From Nitrospirota bacterium (GTDB lineage Bacteria > Nitrospirota > Thermodesulfovibrionia > Thermodesulfovibrionales > UBA6898): a stretch of DNA of 47,499 bases. Of this stretch, positions 16,701 to 24,489 are shown in pieces. A model generated the notes under the pieces. It searched no databases. It worked only from the letters and a program-made list of their open reading frames with translations, and was not told the DNA's origin. Every line of letters starts with the position of its first letter. Positions within the stretch are counted from its first letter, which is position 1. The DNA lies in the NCBI GenBank assembly GCA_021811105.1, contig JAJZPM010000026.1:1-47499 (forward strand), given 5' to 3'. The position numbers were made by a program, and so were the translations under genes.

Positions 16701-17659
16701 CTCAGGGGCCCCTTCAGCGATGCCTTTACATCCACGAGTCCTTCTACTTTTTCCTTCACCCCGAGCAGTTCCATAACGGTCTGGATGAAAAACTTTCCGT
16801 CAACCTTCAGGTCTGCCGAAACCACATGATTGACATATTGGAGAACGCCCTTTGCCGTAACCTCCCCCTCGCCGGGCCGCGTAAGACCGAAGACCTTCTT
16901 CACCGTGTTTATGAGGAGATGGATATTCGTCTTGAGATCTGCTTTCCCTCCCGAATAGCCCCCTTCCCCGGTCAACGTGGAGCCGAAAGAACTCATCGTC
17001 AGCTTCTTGACAATCACAGTTTCGTCTTTCACCGCGAGGATCAGGTCGGCCCCGGCGGACAGGTCGGGCCAGCCCTTCTTGTTGACTGAGATCTTCTTTG
17101 CCGCAGCGCGTATACGCTGCGTCTCTCCGATAAGGATCTCTCCCTGCAGGCCTTCTACGCCTGATGTCACCCCTTCCTCCGCATCCTGGTAAAGGCCCCT
17201 GCCTCCCTGCACCTCTACTGCCCGAATCTTCACTTCGAACGCGGTGTCCCTCTCTTTCGCAAGGTAGGCCTTCACGTGTTCGATTATTTGAGATGCCTGG
17301 ATACGGTCCGTCGTCACTTCCGGCTCCTTCAGCACCAGCCGCCGTATCTTTATCAGTCGGGCAGGGATCCCCGAAAGTTCCACGTATGCCTTGACCTCCG
17401 GAGCGACAAGTATTCGGGCCCCCTTATCGTCAAATATCTTCAGGTCGTTCGCCTCGACAAACAGCGGGAATAGATTGACGTAAATTCTCCGCGCGATGAC
17501 CTTCTCGCCGGAGATGAGTTCGAGTTCGGGCAATATTGCCTTCTTGAGCGCGTTCGACAGGTAAGGGCCGCGCAGCACGAACACGGCAATGCAGAGGAGG
17601 ACTGCCAGCGGTATAAAATATGCGAACTTCCTCACACTTTTCCTTTTAGGGTCGTCCAT
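13727..17659 (-). CDS. tamB: TamB/YtfN-family inner-membrane protein
   Basis: A 1310-residue AsmA/TamB superfamily protein. A single N-terminal anchor (FIPLAVLLCIAVFVLRGPYL) precedes a very long beta-rich periplasmic region, the kind that forms a hydrophobic groove bridging the inner and outer membranes. The C-terminal DUF490 part carries LSLLAVGQTGANLKGL, EERMRSITGLDRFQIDPH and ends DLRFRFEFK. TamB works with TamA in outer-membrane protein insertion and in phospholipid transport. It overlaps glnD by 28 bases upstream and the BamA-like gene by four bases downstream, so the three are one transcript. The start at 17659 lies inside the glnD end and has no strong ribosome binding site, suggesting coupling to glnD translation. 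Confidence 0.92.
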   Translation of the reverse strand: MDDPKRKSVRKFAYFIPLAVLLCIAVFVLRGPYLSNALKKAILPELELISGEKVIARRIYVNLFPLFVEANDLKIFDDKGARILVAPEVKAYVELSGIPARLIKIRRLVLKEPEVTTDRIQASQIIEHVKAYLAKERDTAFEVKIRAVEVQGGRGLYQDAEEGVTSGVEGLQGEILIGETQRIRAAAKKISVNKKGWPDLSAGADLILAVKDETVIVKKLTMSSFGSTLTGEGGYSGGKADLKTNIHLLINTVKKVFGLTRPGEGEVTAKGVLQYVNHVVSADLKVDGKFFIQTVMELLGVKEKVEGLVDVKASLKGPLSNIKGGGTVVMTDGNLFDVDVKRLKCNVSYGDGVMRFTEGAGILYNGSAKVSASIDLPVVNSYTVDVAFADVDSRPLFRLIGWDPGVPPGKVSGDLSTSGATFNPAGRFEYRSVESGKDVLGRIRNIYGRYRMEGPLLTLADLRLRTGISEITADGTADIERKSLDFAGRMRTPDVTDLTSPYYIKLKGAAAFRGKITGTFGDPVLGGQIEVLNPVYEQYAADVIETNIIYRKNELDIKDMTVRGKGQSATLSGSVAFRDAKELFDLARPEYKLSATIKNADLDRFARIFYPKFVGYGRLHSDVRIGGTAENPVLSGRASVERASVYHVPFDSASFDWNYQDRKLNFAKMRVLRGKSSITGDASISADGLFSYDASSDRLYLSDLLQREIKGDAVFSLKTEGRGTFDDPSIVLDGRMVEGRLKGKPVGGGTIRATVRDRDIAVKADLLDGKVSLTGKGRLEKEIPWEAKIEMRTGRYDFIVSSFLKDVPEDLILSMSGTALLRGDKEHVGGSLTMRQMSLSMYGYSFANEKEIGLSLKDRTLTMEKISLRSGSMTLRLDGSIEIGRKYNLVAEGSSSLSPFKSLSSRIGVLKGDAEFVLAATGDWDNPVINGGITLKNGSFGLKDYPYRLSSLNGYLYMDNDRVVLQGLSGKLGGGDVDLSGIVYLKKFSFKRFYVEAALKNITVSPSNDFTVNFGGNILYKGTPASQIISGDVMINRARYRERVEWKSWLLKTQKAVKYKTDISGLEKAELNVRIAGKDNIYIDNNVARATVSADMILRGWVYRPLLFGRIETSDGTVYFRNNEFRILHASVGFFDPNRINPVVEISSETDVSGYKIKMNLEGQFERFNVSLSSDPVLKEMDILSLLAVGQTGANLKGLEGGIGAGEATSFVTGKLQDVVEERMRSITGLDRFQIDPHVSKTTGTVEPSVTVSKRLLGDKVFVTYTSSVGSAQDQIVKVEYFLSKKISLVGLRDERGILGGDLRFRFEFK

Positions 17660-20112
17660 AGCTCAGACAATATTTCCCGCGCCTTCTCATAATTAATTTT
17701 AGCCTTTTCCGCCTGCACATGAAAAATGTCCTGTGCAAGACCGGATTCGGTGTTGATCCTGGCAGAAATAATGTCCACACCGAGCCCGTACAGCACGTTC
17801 GCGATATCGTAGAGAAGGCCGAGACGATCGGGTGAAAAAATCTCGATGAGACTAAACTCCTCAGACGCCTCGTTATCGAGTTCGATAAATATGTCGAACG
17901 GACTTTCGACCTTCAGACGGCGGCCCTCCACGGAAAAAGGGTTGCCGGCGACGATTACGCCCCTCAATCCTCTGCCCAGATCCTCTTCAAGTCCTTCCCA
18001 CCAGATATCCTTCCAGTTTGAAATTGAAATTTTATCAATTACGATGCCATTCCTGCCAGTAAAAATTCTGCCGTTGACGATATTCAAACCCTTCGAGGAG
18101 AGAAAACCGACGATCTTCGAAAAAAGGCCGGTACGGTCCTCCGCGCTGATCGACAATTCCGCTACTTCGTGAGGCCCAATGTCGATCCGCATCGAAAATC
18201 CGTTCCCTTTCATCTCCCGCACCAGACGATAGTCTTCGATCACTTTCGCCCTCGTTGTAGCGAGCAGGTATCTCTCCGGCATTTCTCCGATAAATTCCAT
18301 GAGGCCGGAAAGCTCTTTCGCGGGACAGAGATTCCGCAGTCCGTTAAGGTATTCCTCTCTTCCTTCCCGGACCCCGGACAGATACGCCAGGGTATGTGCG
18401 TACAACTCCTTGAGGAGATACGCCTTCCAGGAGTTCCAGAATCCGGGGTTCACCGCCGACATGTCGGCGTAGGTAATGAGATAGATCGCCTTCAGGTTCT
18501 CTGCGTCCCCGACCGCGTCGGCGAACATCGCAACCACTTCGCTGTCGGACGGTTCCATCCTCAGCGCGATCCTCGACATAAGGATATGGTTTTTCACAAG
18601 GAATTCTATCCTCGTTCTCTTTTTTACGTCGAGGTTGAACCGCTCCATAATGCGCTTCAGTCTTTTATAACCCTCTTCTTCATGGTGCCTTCCCGCGGCC
18701 TTGCCGATATCGTGAAAGAGGATTGCCATGAATAGGGCGTCGATCCGCCCCACCTCTTTGACGAGGGTATGGAAGTCCTCCAGGTTCTTGTATTTTGTCG
18801 TCCTGAGTCGTTCGAGGTTACGGATCGCAAGAAGGGTGTGCTCGTCGACTGTATACATATGATATGGCTCATGAACGACGAGAAGCCCCAGAGCGCCGAA
18901 TTCCGGTATAAACCTTCCCAACACCCCCGTCTCGTGCATCTCTCTCAGAGTCTCGTAGACGCGGTCCCCCTTCAGTATCTCGAGAAAATGCTGGACCGCA
19001 ACGGGGGATTGCCTCGTCCCCTGACCGATCCGTATCAGCCCCGAGCAGATCTTCTCTCTGGTCGAAGCGCTGAACTTCCCGCCGGTTTTTGAAAAGAGCA
19101 GGAAGCCTTCCACGATCTTCTCCGGGTTCCTCCTGAACAGGTCCTCTTTCGTCACTATAATCTTTCCCCCTGACAGCGAGAAATCATCGTTCAGCTTCTT
19201 CACCCTCCAATCCCTGTAAGAAGGGACATACGACCTGCTGCAGTCCGCCATGATCTTGCGGGTCGTGTCTTTAACGATCTTGCTTTTCAGATGGTAATAC
19301 CGCATGAACCGCTCGATGGCGGTAAACCTCGCCGAGTCTCTGAAGCCCAGCCGACCCGCGACATTCTTTTGATATTCGAACGAAAGGAGATCATTTTTCC
19401 TCAGGCTTTCGAGGTGGAGGGCGAACCTGCTTCGGAGGAGAAAATCGTAGGCGCCGATGAACCTTTTGTATTCATGACCGCTCATGAGCTTCGAAAGTCC
19501 GGAGAATTCCTCGATCTTCAGGGCGACCTTCGAGAGCCAGTAGGAGGTGTGGACATCACGCAGCCCCCCCTCGCCCTCTTTGATGTGGGGTTCAAGCATA
19601 AATACGGAGTCTCCCGAAGCAAGGTGCCGCTTTTCCATTTCGAGCAATTTTTCCCGAACAAAATCCTTCTGCTTCCTATAGGCGATCTCCGGATATACTT
19701 TGGCCCTGAACATTTCGTAGAGCTTCTTGTCTCCGGCAATATACCTCGCTTCGAGCAGAGACGTTCTCGTCCTCATGTCCTTGAATACCTCTTCAATGCA
19801 TTCCCGCGGCGTTCTGAAAGAATGGCTGATTTCAAACCCCGTGTCCCACAGCCTGTAGAGCATCTTCTCTACCGAAACCGTATCGACCCTGTCCGGAGCA
19901 AAAAACATGATATCGATGTCGGAATAAGGACAGAGTTCATTACGGCCGTATCCTCCGGTTGCAATAAGAGCGGCCCTCATCTCCTTATCGACCGAATCAA
20001 AGATGGAACGGACGAGTTGGTCAATTCGTTTCGAGAACCGCTCGGCCAAAAGAAGACCGCTCTTCATTTCGTCGAACCAGAGATTTATCTCGACAAGAAT
20101 CTTTTCTTTCAT
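17632..20112 (-). CDS. glnD: [Protein-PII] uridylyltransferase / uridylyl-removing enzyme
   Basis: An 826-residue bifunctional nitrogen sensor. The nucleotidyltransferase domain has GGYGRNELCPYSDIDI (53-68) with the catalytic Asp pair. A helical linker includes HIKEGEGGLRDVHTSYWL. The HD domain carries LFHDIGKAAGRHHEEEG, which removes UMP from PII. Two C-terminal ACT domains (AEDRTGLFSKIVGFLSSKG and SPDRLGLLYDIANVLYGLG) sense glutamine. The length and domain order are normal. It modifies PII to control glutamine synthetase and nitrogen genes. It heads a leftward operon with tamB, an unusual partnership. No PII or amtB gene is nearby. Confidence 0.95.
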   Translation of the reverse strand: MKEKILVEINLWFDEMKSGLLLAERFSKRIDQLVRSIFDSVDKEMRAALIATGGYGRNELCPYSDIDIMFFAPDRVDTVSVEKMLYRLWDTGFEISHSFRTPRECIEEVFKDMRTRTSLLEARYIAGDKKLYEMFRAKVYPEIAYRKQKDFVREKLLEMEKRHLASGDSVFMLEPHIKEGEGGLRDVHTSYWLSKVALKIEEFSGLSKLMSGHEYKRFIGAYDFLLRSRFALHLESLRKNDLLSFEYQKNVAGRLGFRDSARFTAIERFMRYYHLKSKIVKDTTRKIMADCSRSYVPSYRDWRVKKLNDDFSLSGGKIIVTKEDLFRRNPEKIVEGFLLFSKTGGKFSASTREKICSGLIRIGQGTRQSPVAVQHFLEILKGDRVYETLREMHETGVLGRFIPEFGALGLLVVHEPYHMYTVDEHTLLAIRNLERLRTTKYKNLEDFHTLVKEVGRIDALFMAILFHDIGKAAGRHHEEEGYKRLKRIMERFNLDVKKRTRIEFLVKNHILMSRIALRMEPSDSEVVAMFADAVGDAENLKAIYLITYADMSAVNPGFWNSWKAYLLKELYAHTLAYLSGVREGREEYLNGLRNLCPAKELSGLMEFIGEMPERYLLATTRAKVIEDYRLVREMKGNGFSMRIDIGPHEVAELSISAEDRTGLFSKIVGFLSSKGLNIVNGRIFTGRNGIVIDKISISNWKDIWWEGLEEDLGRGLRGVIVAGNPFSVEGRRLKVESPFDIFIELDNEASEEFSLIEIFSPDRLGLLYDIANVLYGLGVDIISARINTESGLAQDIFHVQAEKAKINYEKAREILSELWTTLKGKV

Positions 20113-20438
20113 ATCACTGCATTACAAAATAAACATAAAGTATTAACTTAGGTCTTATATAAGGTCTTCATGTCTTAGAACTATAACATAATATTAGATT
20201 ACGAGAATATTTTTCGCTGCTGGCATTTTTTTATCGCTTCAGTTGCTTGTCAATAAAGAAGAACGATTACAGCCAGATTGGAATGACAAACTAGACCTTT
20301 CTGTCGTTCTCGCAATACCGAAAGCGTTCATGCCGGGAATCCTTCTTTGGAAGGGCGATCGATATTCATGACTGGGGGAATACAGGGATACTATTTTTTT
20401 TTCTTGACATCATCATATCATTATAATATCATAGCGTT
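20113..20438. other. Divergent regulatory region between glnD and the GntR gene
   Basis: 326 bases without a gene. A palindrome CTTATATAAG sits in AGGTCTTATATAAGGTCTT at 20151-20169, a direct repeat of AGGTCTT overlapping an inverted one, 40 bases before the glnD start. The right end contains the GntR promoter. An AT-rich tract between (about 20180-20240) could hold the glnD promoter, but I see no clear -35/-10 pair. Confidence 0.5.
20404..20432 (+). promoter_or_regulatory. Sigma70 promoter of the GntR gene, probably leaderless
   Basis: TTGACA (20404-20409), 17 bases, TATCAT (20427-20432), then six bases to ATG at 20439. The transcript would start at or next to the initiation codon. The spacer and -10 region contain near-palindromic ATATCATTATAATATCAT, a plausible operator for autoregulation. 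Confidence 0.6.
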
Positions 20439-21200
20439 ATGATGCAAGATGAAACTGATACGTTGCAAAATAAAACAGTTGACAGGTTTAACAGGGAGAA
20501 GCTATACATTCAGCTCACCAGAATATTCCTTGACGAGGCTACCTCCGGGAGATGGAAACCCAACCAGAAGATACCTACCGAGGAGGATCTCTGCAGGCGA
20601 TACGATGTGAGCAAGATTACCGTCCGACAGGCGATTAATAATCTCGTCTCCGACGGCTATCTGATGAAGATCCAGGGCAAAGGAACGTTCGTTACAAGTG
20701 TCCTGCCCGTCGTAGGGCTTTCCATGAGGACACGATTTACAGAAGAAATGTTCGGAGAGGAGGTGAGCACTGAAAAAGAGATCTTATATAAAGGAATCCA
20801 GGACCCTCCTCAGGAGATCCGGACATACCTGAAGACCACGGACAGTATCTTTCAGATACGCTGTAAAAGAACGGTCAACGGGGAACCTGCATATCTTGAC
20901 GAGTCATTCATACCTTATCAGATGCTTCCCGGTATCGAACAACTCAATTTTTCGCAATGTTCCTTTTACTCAGTATTACAGGAACGGGCACTAAAAAAAA
21001 TATTTAAAGTCATACAGACGATCGAGGTACAGCAGGTCCGGGGAGAGTCGGCGATGAACCTCGACCTGAGGGAGGGTATTCCTGTACTCGCGGTGCACAG
21101 GCTCCTCTTCAGCTCCGACAATACCCCCGTAGGGTACACAAGGTTCCTGGGCCGGAGCGATCGATATAAGTTTCAGACGGAATTCGAAAGGATACGCTAA
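20439..21200 (+). CDS. GntR/HutC-family transcriptional regulator
   Basis: A 253-residue regulator. The N-terminal winged HTH (about 22-88) has the family signature IPTEEDLCRRYDVSKITVRQ followed by AINNLVSDGYLMKIQGKGTF. The C-terminal part (about 95-250) is a UTRA ligand-binding domain with RCKRTVNGEPAYLDESFIP and the closing HRLLFSSDNTPVGYTRFLGR. HutC-type proteins respond to small organic effectors; the ligand is unknown. It is 28 bases upstream of the TauE/SafE exporter gene on the same strand and most likely controls it. A consensus-like promoter places the transcription start at the first ATG. Confidence 0.92.
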   Translation: MMQDETDTLQNKTVDRFNREKLYIQLTRIFLDEATSGRWKPNQKIPTEEDLCRRYDVSKITVRQAINNLVSDGYLMKIQGKGTFVTSVLPVVGLSMRTRFTEEMFGEEVSTEKEILYKGIQDPPQEIRTYLKTTDSIFQIRCKRTVNGEPAYLDESFIPYQMLPGIEQLNFSQCSFYSVLQERALKKIFKVIQTIEVQQVRGESAMNLDLREGIPVLAVHRLLFSSDNTPVGYTRFLGRSDRYKFQTEFERIR

Positions 21201-21227
21201 TTCAATAAAGGAGAAAGGAATCAAGAC

Positions 21228-22199
21228 ATGGCAAGGAAACACGTGAAGTTCATTGCTTTGGCTGTAGTTTTTTTCGCAGTCCTTATCACCGCCGGCTACG
21301 TCTTCGCATCAGGAGAGCCGCCGGCTGCGGTGCCGGCCGCAGCGAATTCGGCCATGCCCTGGTGGGCATGGCCGCTCATACTTTTCATCGTAACGTTCTT
21401 TATGGGGATCGTCGCGGTCCTCGGCGGGGTCGGCGGCGGGGTGCTATTCGTCCCGATCATCGGAGGTTTTTTCCCCTTCCATATCGACTTTGTCAGGGGA
21501 GCGGGTCTCCTCGTCGCACTCGCGGGCGCACTTGCCGCGGGGCCGGGACTCCTGAAAAAAGGCATGGCCGACCTCAGGCTCGCGATACCAGTTGCTGTCA
21601 TCGCATCTTCCTGCGCGATCGTCGGCGCGATGATCGGCCTTGCGTTGCCCGCCAAGACCGTCAACATCGCCCTTGGCGGCACCATCCTGGGGATCGTCGG
21701 CATCATGCTGTTAGCTAAAAAATCGGAATATCCCGATGTGCCGAAGGCCGACAATCTTTCGACAGTCCTGAGGATCACCGGCGTTTACCACGAAATATCG
21801 ACAGGACAGGATATCAACTGGAAGATCCACAGGACACCGCAGGGCCTTGCGACATTTATCATTATCGGCATCATGGCCGGCATGTTCGGCCTTGGCGCGG
21901 GCTGGGCGAACGTTCCCGTGCTCAATCTCATGATGGGGGCGCCGCTCAAGGTTTCGGTAGCGACAAGCAAATTTCTGCTCTCGATTACCGACACCTCCGC
22001 AGCCTGGATTTATGTCAATAACGGTGCGGTCCTGCCGATGATGGTCGTCCCTTCGATCATCGGAATCATGCTCGGGTCGATCGTCGGCGTACGCATCCTG
22101 GCGAAGACAAAACCTGCCGCGGTCCGCTACATCGTGATCGCAATGCTCCTCTTTGCAGGCTCGCGGGCGATGCTGAAGGGACTCGGGATCTGGAACTAA
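21228..22199 (+). CDS. TauE/SafE-family sulfite/organosulfonate exporter
   Basis: A 323-residue membrane protein. A first hydrophobic segment resembles a signal anchor ending VFASGEPP. A Pro/Ala-rich loop is followed by about eight membrane helices in two related halves, beginning WPLILFIVTFFMGIVAVLGG with VGGGVLFVPIIGGFFPF and, in the second half, IGIMAGMFGLGAGWANVPVL. The glycine-rich G(x)GG(x)(x)xVP motifs in both halves are the TauE/SafE hallmark. These proteins export sulfite, sulfoacetate or related anions. GGAGAAAGG precedes the ATG. It forms an operon with the GntR gene upstream and a DUF1634-like gene downstream. Confidence 0.9.
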   Translation: MARKHVKFIALAVVFFAVLITAGYVFASGEPPAAVPAAANSAMPWWAWPLILFIVTFFMGIVAVLGGVGGGVLFVPIIGGFFPFHIDFVRGAGLLVALAGALAAGPGLLKKGMADLRLAIPVAVIASSCAIVGAMIGLALPAKTVNIALGGTILGIVGIMLLAKKSEYPDVPKADNLSTVLRITGVYHEISTGQDINWKIHRTPQGLATFIIIGIMAGMFGLGAGWANVPVLNLMMGAPLKVSVATSKFLLSITDTSAAWIYVNNGAVLPMMVVPSIIGIMLGSIVGVRILAKTKPAAVRYIVIAMLLFAGSRAMLKGLGIWN

Positions 22200-22239
22200 G
22201 ATTTTCTAAACGACAACCATTGTAAAAAGGAGGAATCTC

Positions 22240-22656
22240 ATGGATAAAAAAGTGAGGGCAACTGAAGAACAGCTTGCCTATGCGAAGCTCCTCGACAGCG
22301 GAATGAAGACGGGCCTTCTTATCCTCATCGTGACGTTTGCCGTGTACATGTCGGCTGTGCTCACCCCGCATGTTCCGCTTGAAGAACTGCCGAATTACTG
22401 GAAAATGCCGGTGCACAAATACCTTGCAGCCGCCGACATCCACCCGGGATGGGCCTGGCTCGGAATGCTCGGCAAGGGAGATTTTCTCAATTTCATCGGA
22501 ATCGCCTTTCTTGCCGGCGTGACGATCCCTTGCTACATAAGAATTGTCCCTATCCTTTTCGCTAAAAAGGACACAACGTACGGCATTCTCGCAATAATCG
22601 AAGTCCTCGTCCTGGCACTGGCGGCATCCGGAATTCTCAAGGCAGGAGGACACTAA
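22240..22656 (+). CDS. DUF1634-like three-helix membrane protein
   Basis: A 138-residue protein with three hydrophobic helices: GLLILIVTFAVYMSAVL, FLNFIGIAFLAGVTIPCYI and ILAIIEVLVLALAASGIL. The last two are separated by a short basic loop (RIVPILFAKKDTT). Small proteins of this topology commonly accompany TauE/SafE exporters; some are classed as DUF1634, and I assign it there by topology and context rather than by a clear motif. AAAGGAGG lies before the ATG. It may be a subunit or modulator of the exporter. Confidence 0.65.
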   Translation: MDKKVRATEEQLAYAKLLDSGMKTGLLILIVTFAVYMSAVLTPHVPLEELPNYWKMPVHKYLAAADIHPGWAWLGMLGKGDFLNFIGIAFLAGVTIPCYIRIVPILFAKKDTTYGILAIIEVLVLALAASGILKAGGH

Positions 22657-22657
22657 G

Positions 22658-22813
22658 ATGAAAGGATCCTGCCCCATGATGGGCTTTGAAAAACTCCTGC
22701 TGGCTACAGACGGCTCCGAATCCGCTCGGGCCGCGATCCAAAGGGGGACTTGCTCTTTCCCCTCTTTGGCAAAGGGGCAGGGGAGATTTTCTCAATATTC
22801 CCGGCTCCGCTGA
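22658..22813 (+). pseudogene. Truncated universal stress protein gene
   Basis: A GGAGG site precedes an ATG and the sequence MGFEKLLLATDGSESARAAI, which is exactly how a UspA domain begins (beta1, the nucleotide-binding Asp, alpha1). After residue 28 the reading runs into a repeat-like sequence (22740-22795) and stops at codon 52 with no further Usp sequence. The remaining 110 or so residues are missing. Downstream, a different frame ends in GSSLGTVYGMKYVEG before a stop at 22887, possibly the tail of another lost gene. The most likely explanation is a deletion associated with the interspersed repeat. Confidence 0.75.
22740..22795. repeat. Fragment of an interspersed hairpin repeat
   Basis: CCCCTCTTTGGCAAAGGGG followed by CAGGGGAGATTTTCT closely resembles the interior of the elements at 39.4 and 47.3 kb, where CCCTTTGGCAAAGGGAGG precedes AGGAGGGATTTTCT. 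It sits at the breakpoint of the truncated Usp gene. Confidence 0.65.
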
Positions 22814-22899
22814 AGGGCTGCCGCACCCCTTTGTATTTTGGGTCCTCTTTGGGTACAGTATACGGGATGAAATATGTCGAAGGATAAACCGGACGCCCT

Positions 22900-24489
22900 A
22901 TGTCTTTAAAAAAGAAGATCATACTCAGTTTTCTTATCAGCGCGGTCGTCATCGTGATACTCGCCATTTCGGCCTACGTCAATTTCATCGAAATCAGAAA
23001 GGAGATCCGGTATCTCGAGCTTTCCGATACGGTCCGGTCCAAGTCATTGCTGATCCGAAGGCACGAGAAGAACTATTTTCTCTATGGAGACAGAAAGGAA
23101 AGCGAGTACGTCTATGTGTATCTGAAGGACCTCAGGACGATACTTGCACAATCGAGCCCCCTGTACCAGACAAGGAGCGTCTCCGACCTTCAGGCAAGAA
23201 TCGAGGGATACAGCCAGAGGTTTAACCGTATCGAAAACCTTAAATGGGATTTCCAGACGGAGTTCAACCACCTCAAGCCGAAATACGGCCACTTCACCGT
23301 CTTTTTCCCGCTGATTGAATCCACCTTTCTTGAACGGCCCCTCGTAAATGCCGAACTTCTCGAACGTCTCTTTTCGCTCGGTGGGGACGCGCAGGTGGTC
23401 AGGGACCTCAGAGAGCTGGACGCCGAAATAAGCGCTTTGAGAAAAGACGGAGAAGAGATACTTGCGATTTCGACGGACCTCGACAAGTCGGCCAGAGAAA
23501 AGACCGAACAGGCGATCAGGTTCTCGCAGCTGGCCGTCCTCGTGCTCGTTCCGACCTTCCTTGCAGTCGGTCTTATCGCCCTCTTCGCGATCAGCCAGAG
23601 CGCGGTCAAGAGGCTTCAGCTGCTGACGGGCGCGCTCGAAAGGGCCGGCAAGGGCGATTTTTCACGCCTCTCCATCCCGACAGACGAGGACGGAGAAGAC
23701 GAGGTGAGCATCCTCATCCAGGCCTACAACAAGATGGAAGGAGACCTTATTGCGCGCGACCGTGAGATAAGCGTGAAGAACGAGGAGCTTCTCCAGAGCC
23801 GGAAGCTGGCTTCGATAGGGACCCTGGCGTCGGGAGTCGCCCATGAACTCAACAATCCGCTCAACAACATTTATCTCGCCGCCCAGATCCTTTCGAAGGA
23901 GATCGGGCAGGAAACCTGCTCGCCGATTGTGAAGGAGACGGTGGGGGACATCTCTTCACAGACCCTGAGGGTCAAACGGATAGTCAATGACCTTCTTGAA
24001 TTCTCGCGCGAAAAACCTCCCGACCTCAGGGACGTAAATATCGTCGCCGTAATCGAAAATATCCTCGGCCAGATGAAGACCTCCGGCGAGATCGTCCAGG
24101 TGGCCTGCCATGTCGAATCTCCGGAAGCCGTCGAAGTCAGGGCGGACAAGCATCTTCTCGAGCAGGTTTTCATAAACCTTTTCAGTAATGCAGTCGACGC
24201 TATGGACGGAAAAGGGAAGCTCACTGTCTCGGTAGCGGACACCGGCCCTTCCGTAACAATACAGGTCTCCGACACGGGCAGAGGCATCGTGTCTAAAGAC
24301 ATGACGAGGATTTTTGATCCCTTCTTCACGACAAAGGAAAAGGGGACCGGTTTAGGTCTGGCAATCGTTTACAGTATAATAGAAAAACATAAAGGTAAAA
24401 TAGAGGTGAAGAGCGAACCTTTCAAAGGGACTGCCTTTACCATCACACTGCCGGGGAAATATGAAACTGAGTATACTGATCGCGGATGA
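22900..24489 (+). CDS. Membrane sensor histidine kinase of the NtrB type
   Basis: A 529-residue kinase. TM1 is at about 8-28 and TM2 at 211-231, enclosing a roughly 180-residue helical periplasmic sensor (many charged heptads, 4-helix-bundle type). A HAMP domain follows (about 232-285). HisKA contains phospho-acceptor His315 in SGVAHELNNPLNNIYLA. HATPase_c contains FINLFSNAVDAMDGKGK (N box), VSDTGRGIVSKDM (G1) and EKGTGLGLAIVYSIIEKHKG (G2). The VAHELNNPL form is typical of kinases paired with NtrC-like regulators. Its 3' end overlaps the regulator gene by 29 bases. The stimulus is unknown. The start has no strong ribosome binding site because the region upstream was altered by the Usp truncation. 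Confidence 0.94.
   Translation: MSLKKKIILSFLISAVVIVILAISAYVNFIEIRKEIRYLELSDTVRSKSLLIRRHEKNYFLYGDRKESEYVYVYLKDLRTILAQSSPLYQTRSVSDLQARIEGYSQRFNRIENLKWDFQTEFNHLKPKYGHFTVFFPLIESTFLERPLVNAELLERLFSLGGDAQVVRDLRELDAEISALRKDGEEILAISTDLDKSAREKTEQAIRFSQLAVLVLVPTFLAVGLIALFAISQSAVKRLQLLTGALERAGKGDFSRLSIPTDEDGEDEVSILIQAYNKMEGDLIARDREISVKNEELLQSRKLASIGTLASGVAHELNNPLNNIYLAAQILSKEIGQETCSPIVKETVGDISSQTLRVKRIVNDLLEFSREKPPDLRDVNIVAVIENILGQMKTSGEIVQVACHVESPEAVEVRADKHLLEQVFINLFSNAVDAMDGKGKLTVSVADTGPSVTIQVSDTGRGIVSKDMTRIFDPFFTTKEKGTGLGLAIVYSIIEKHKGKIEVKSEPFKGTAFTITLPGKYETEYTDRG

Noticed and set aside
20215-20240. TGGCATTTTTTTATCGC read as a sigma54 promoter
   Set aside because: The base pair GC does not fall ten bases after GG, so it fails the spacing rule.
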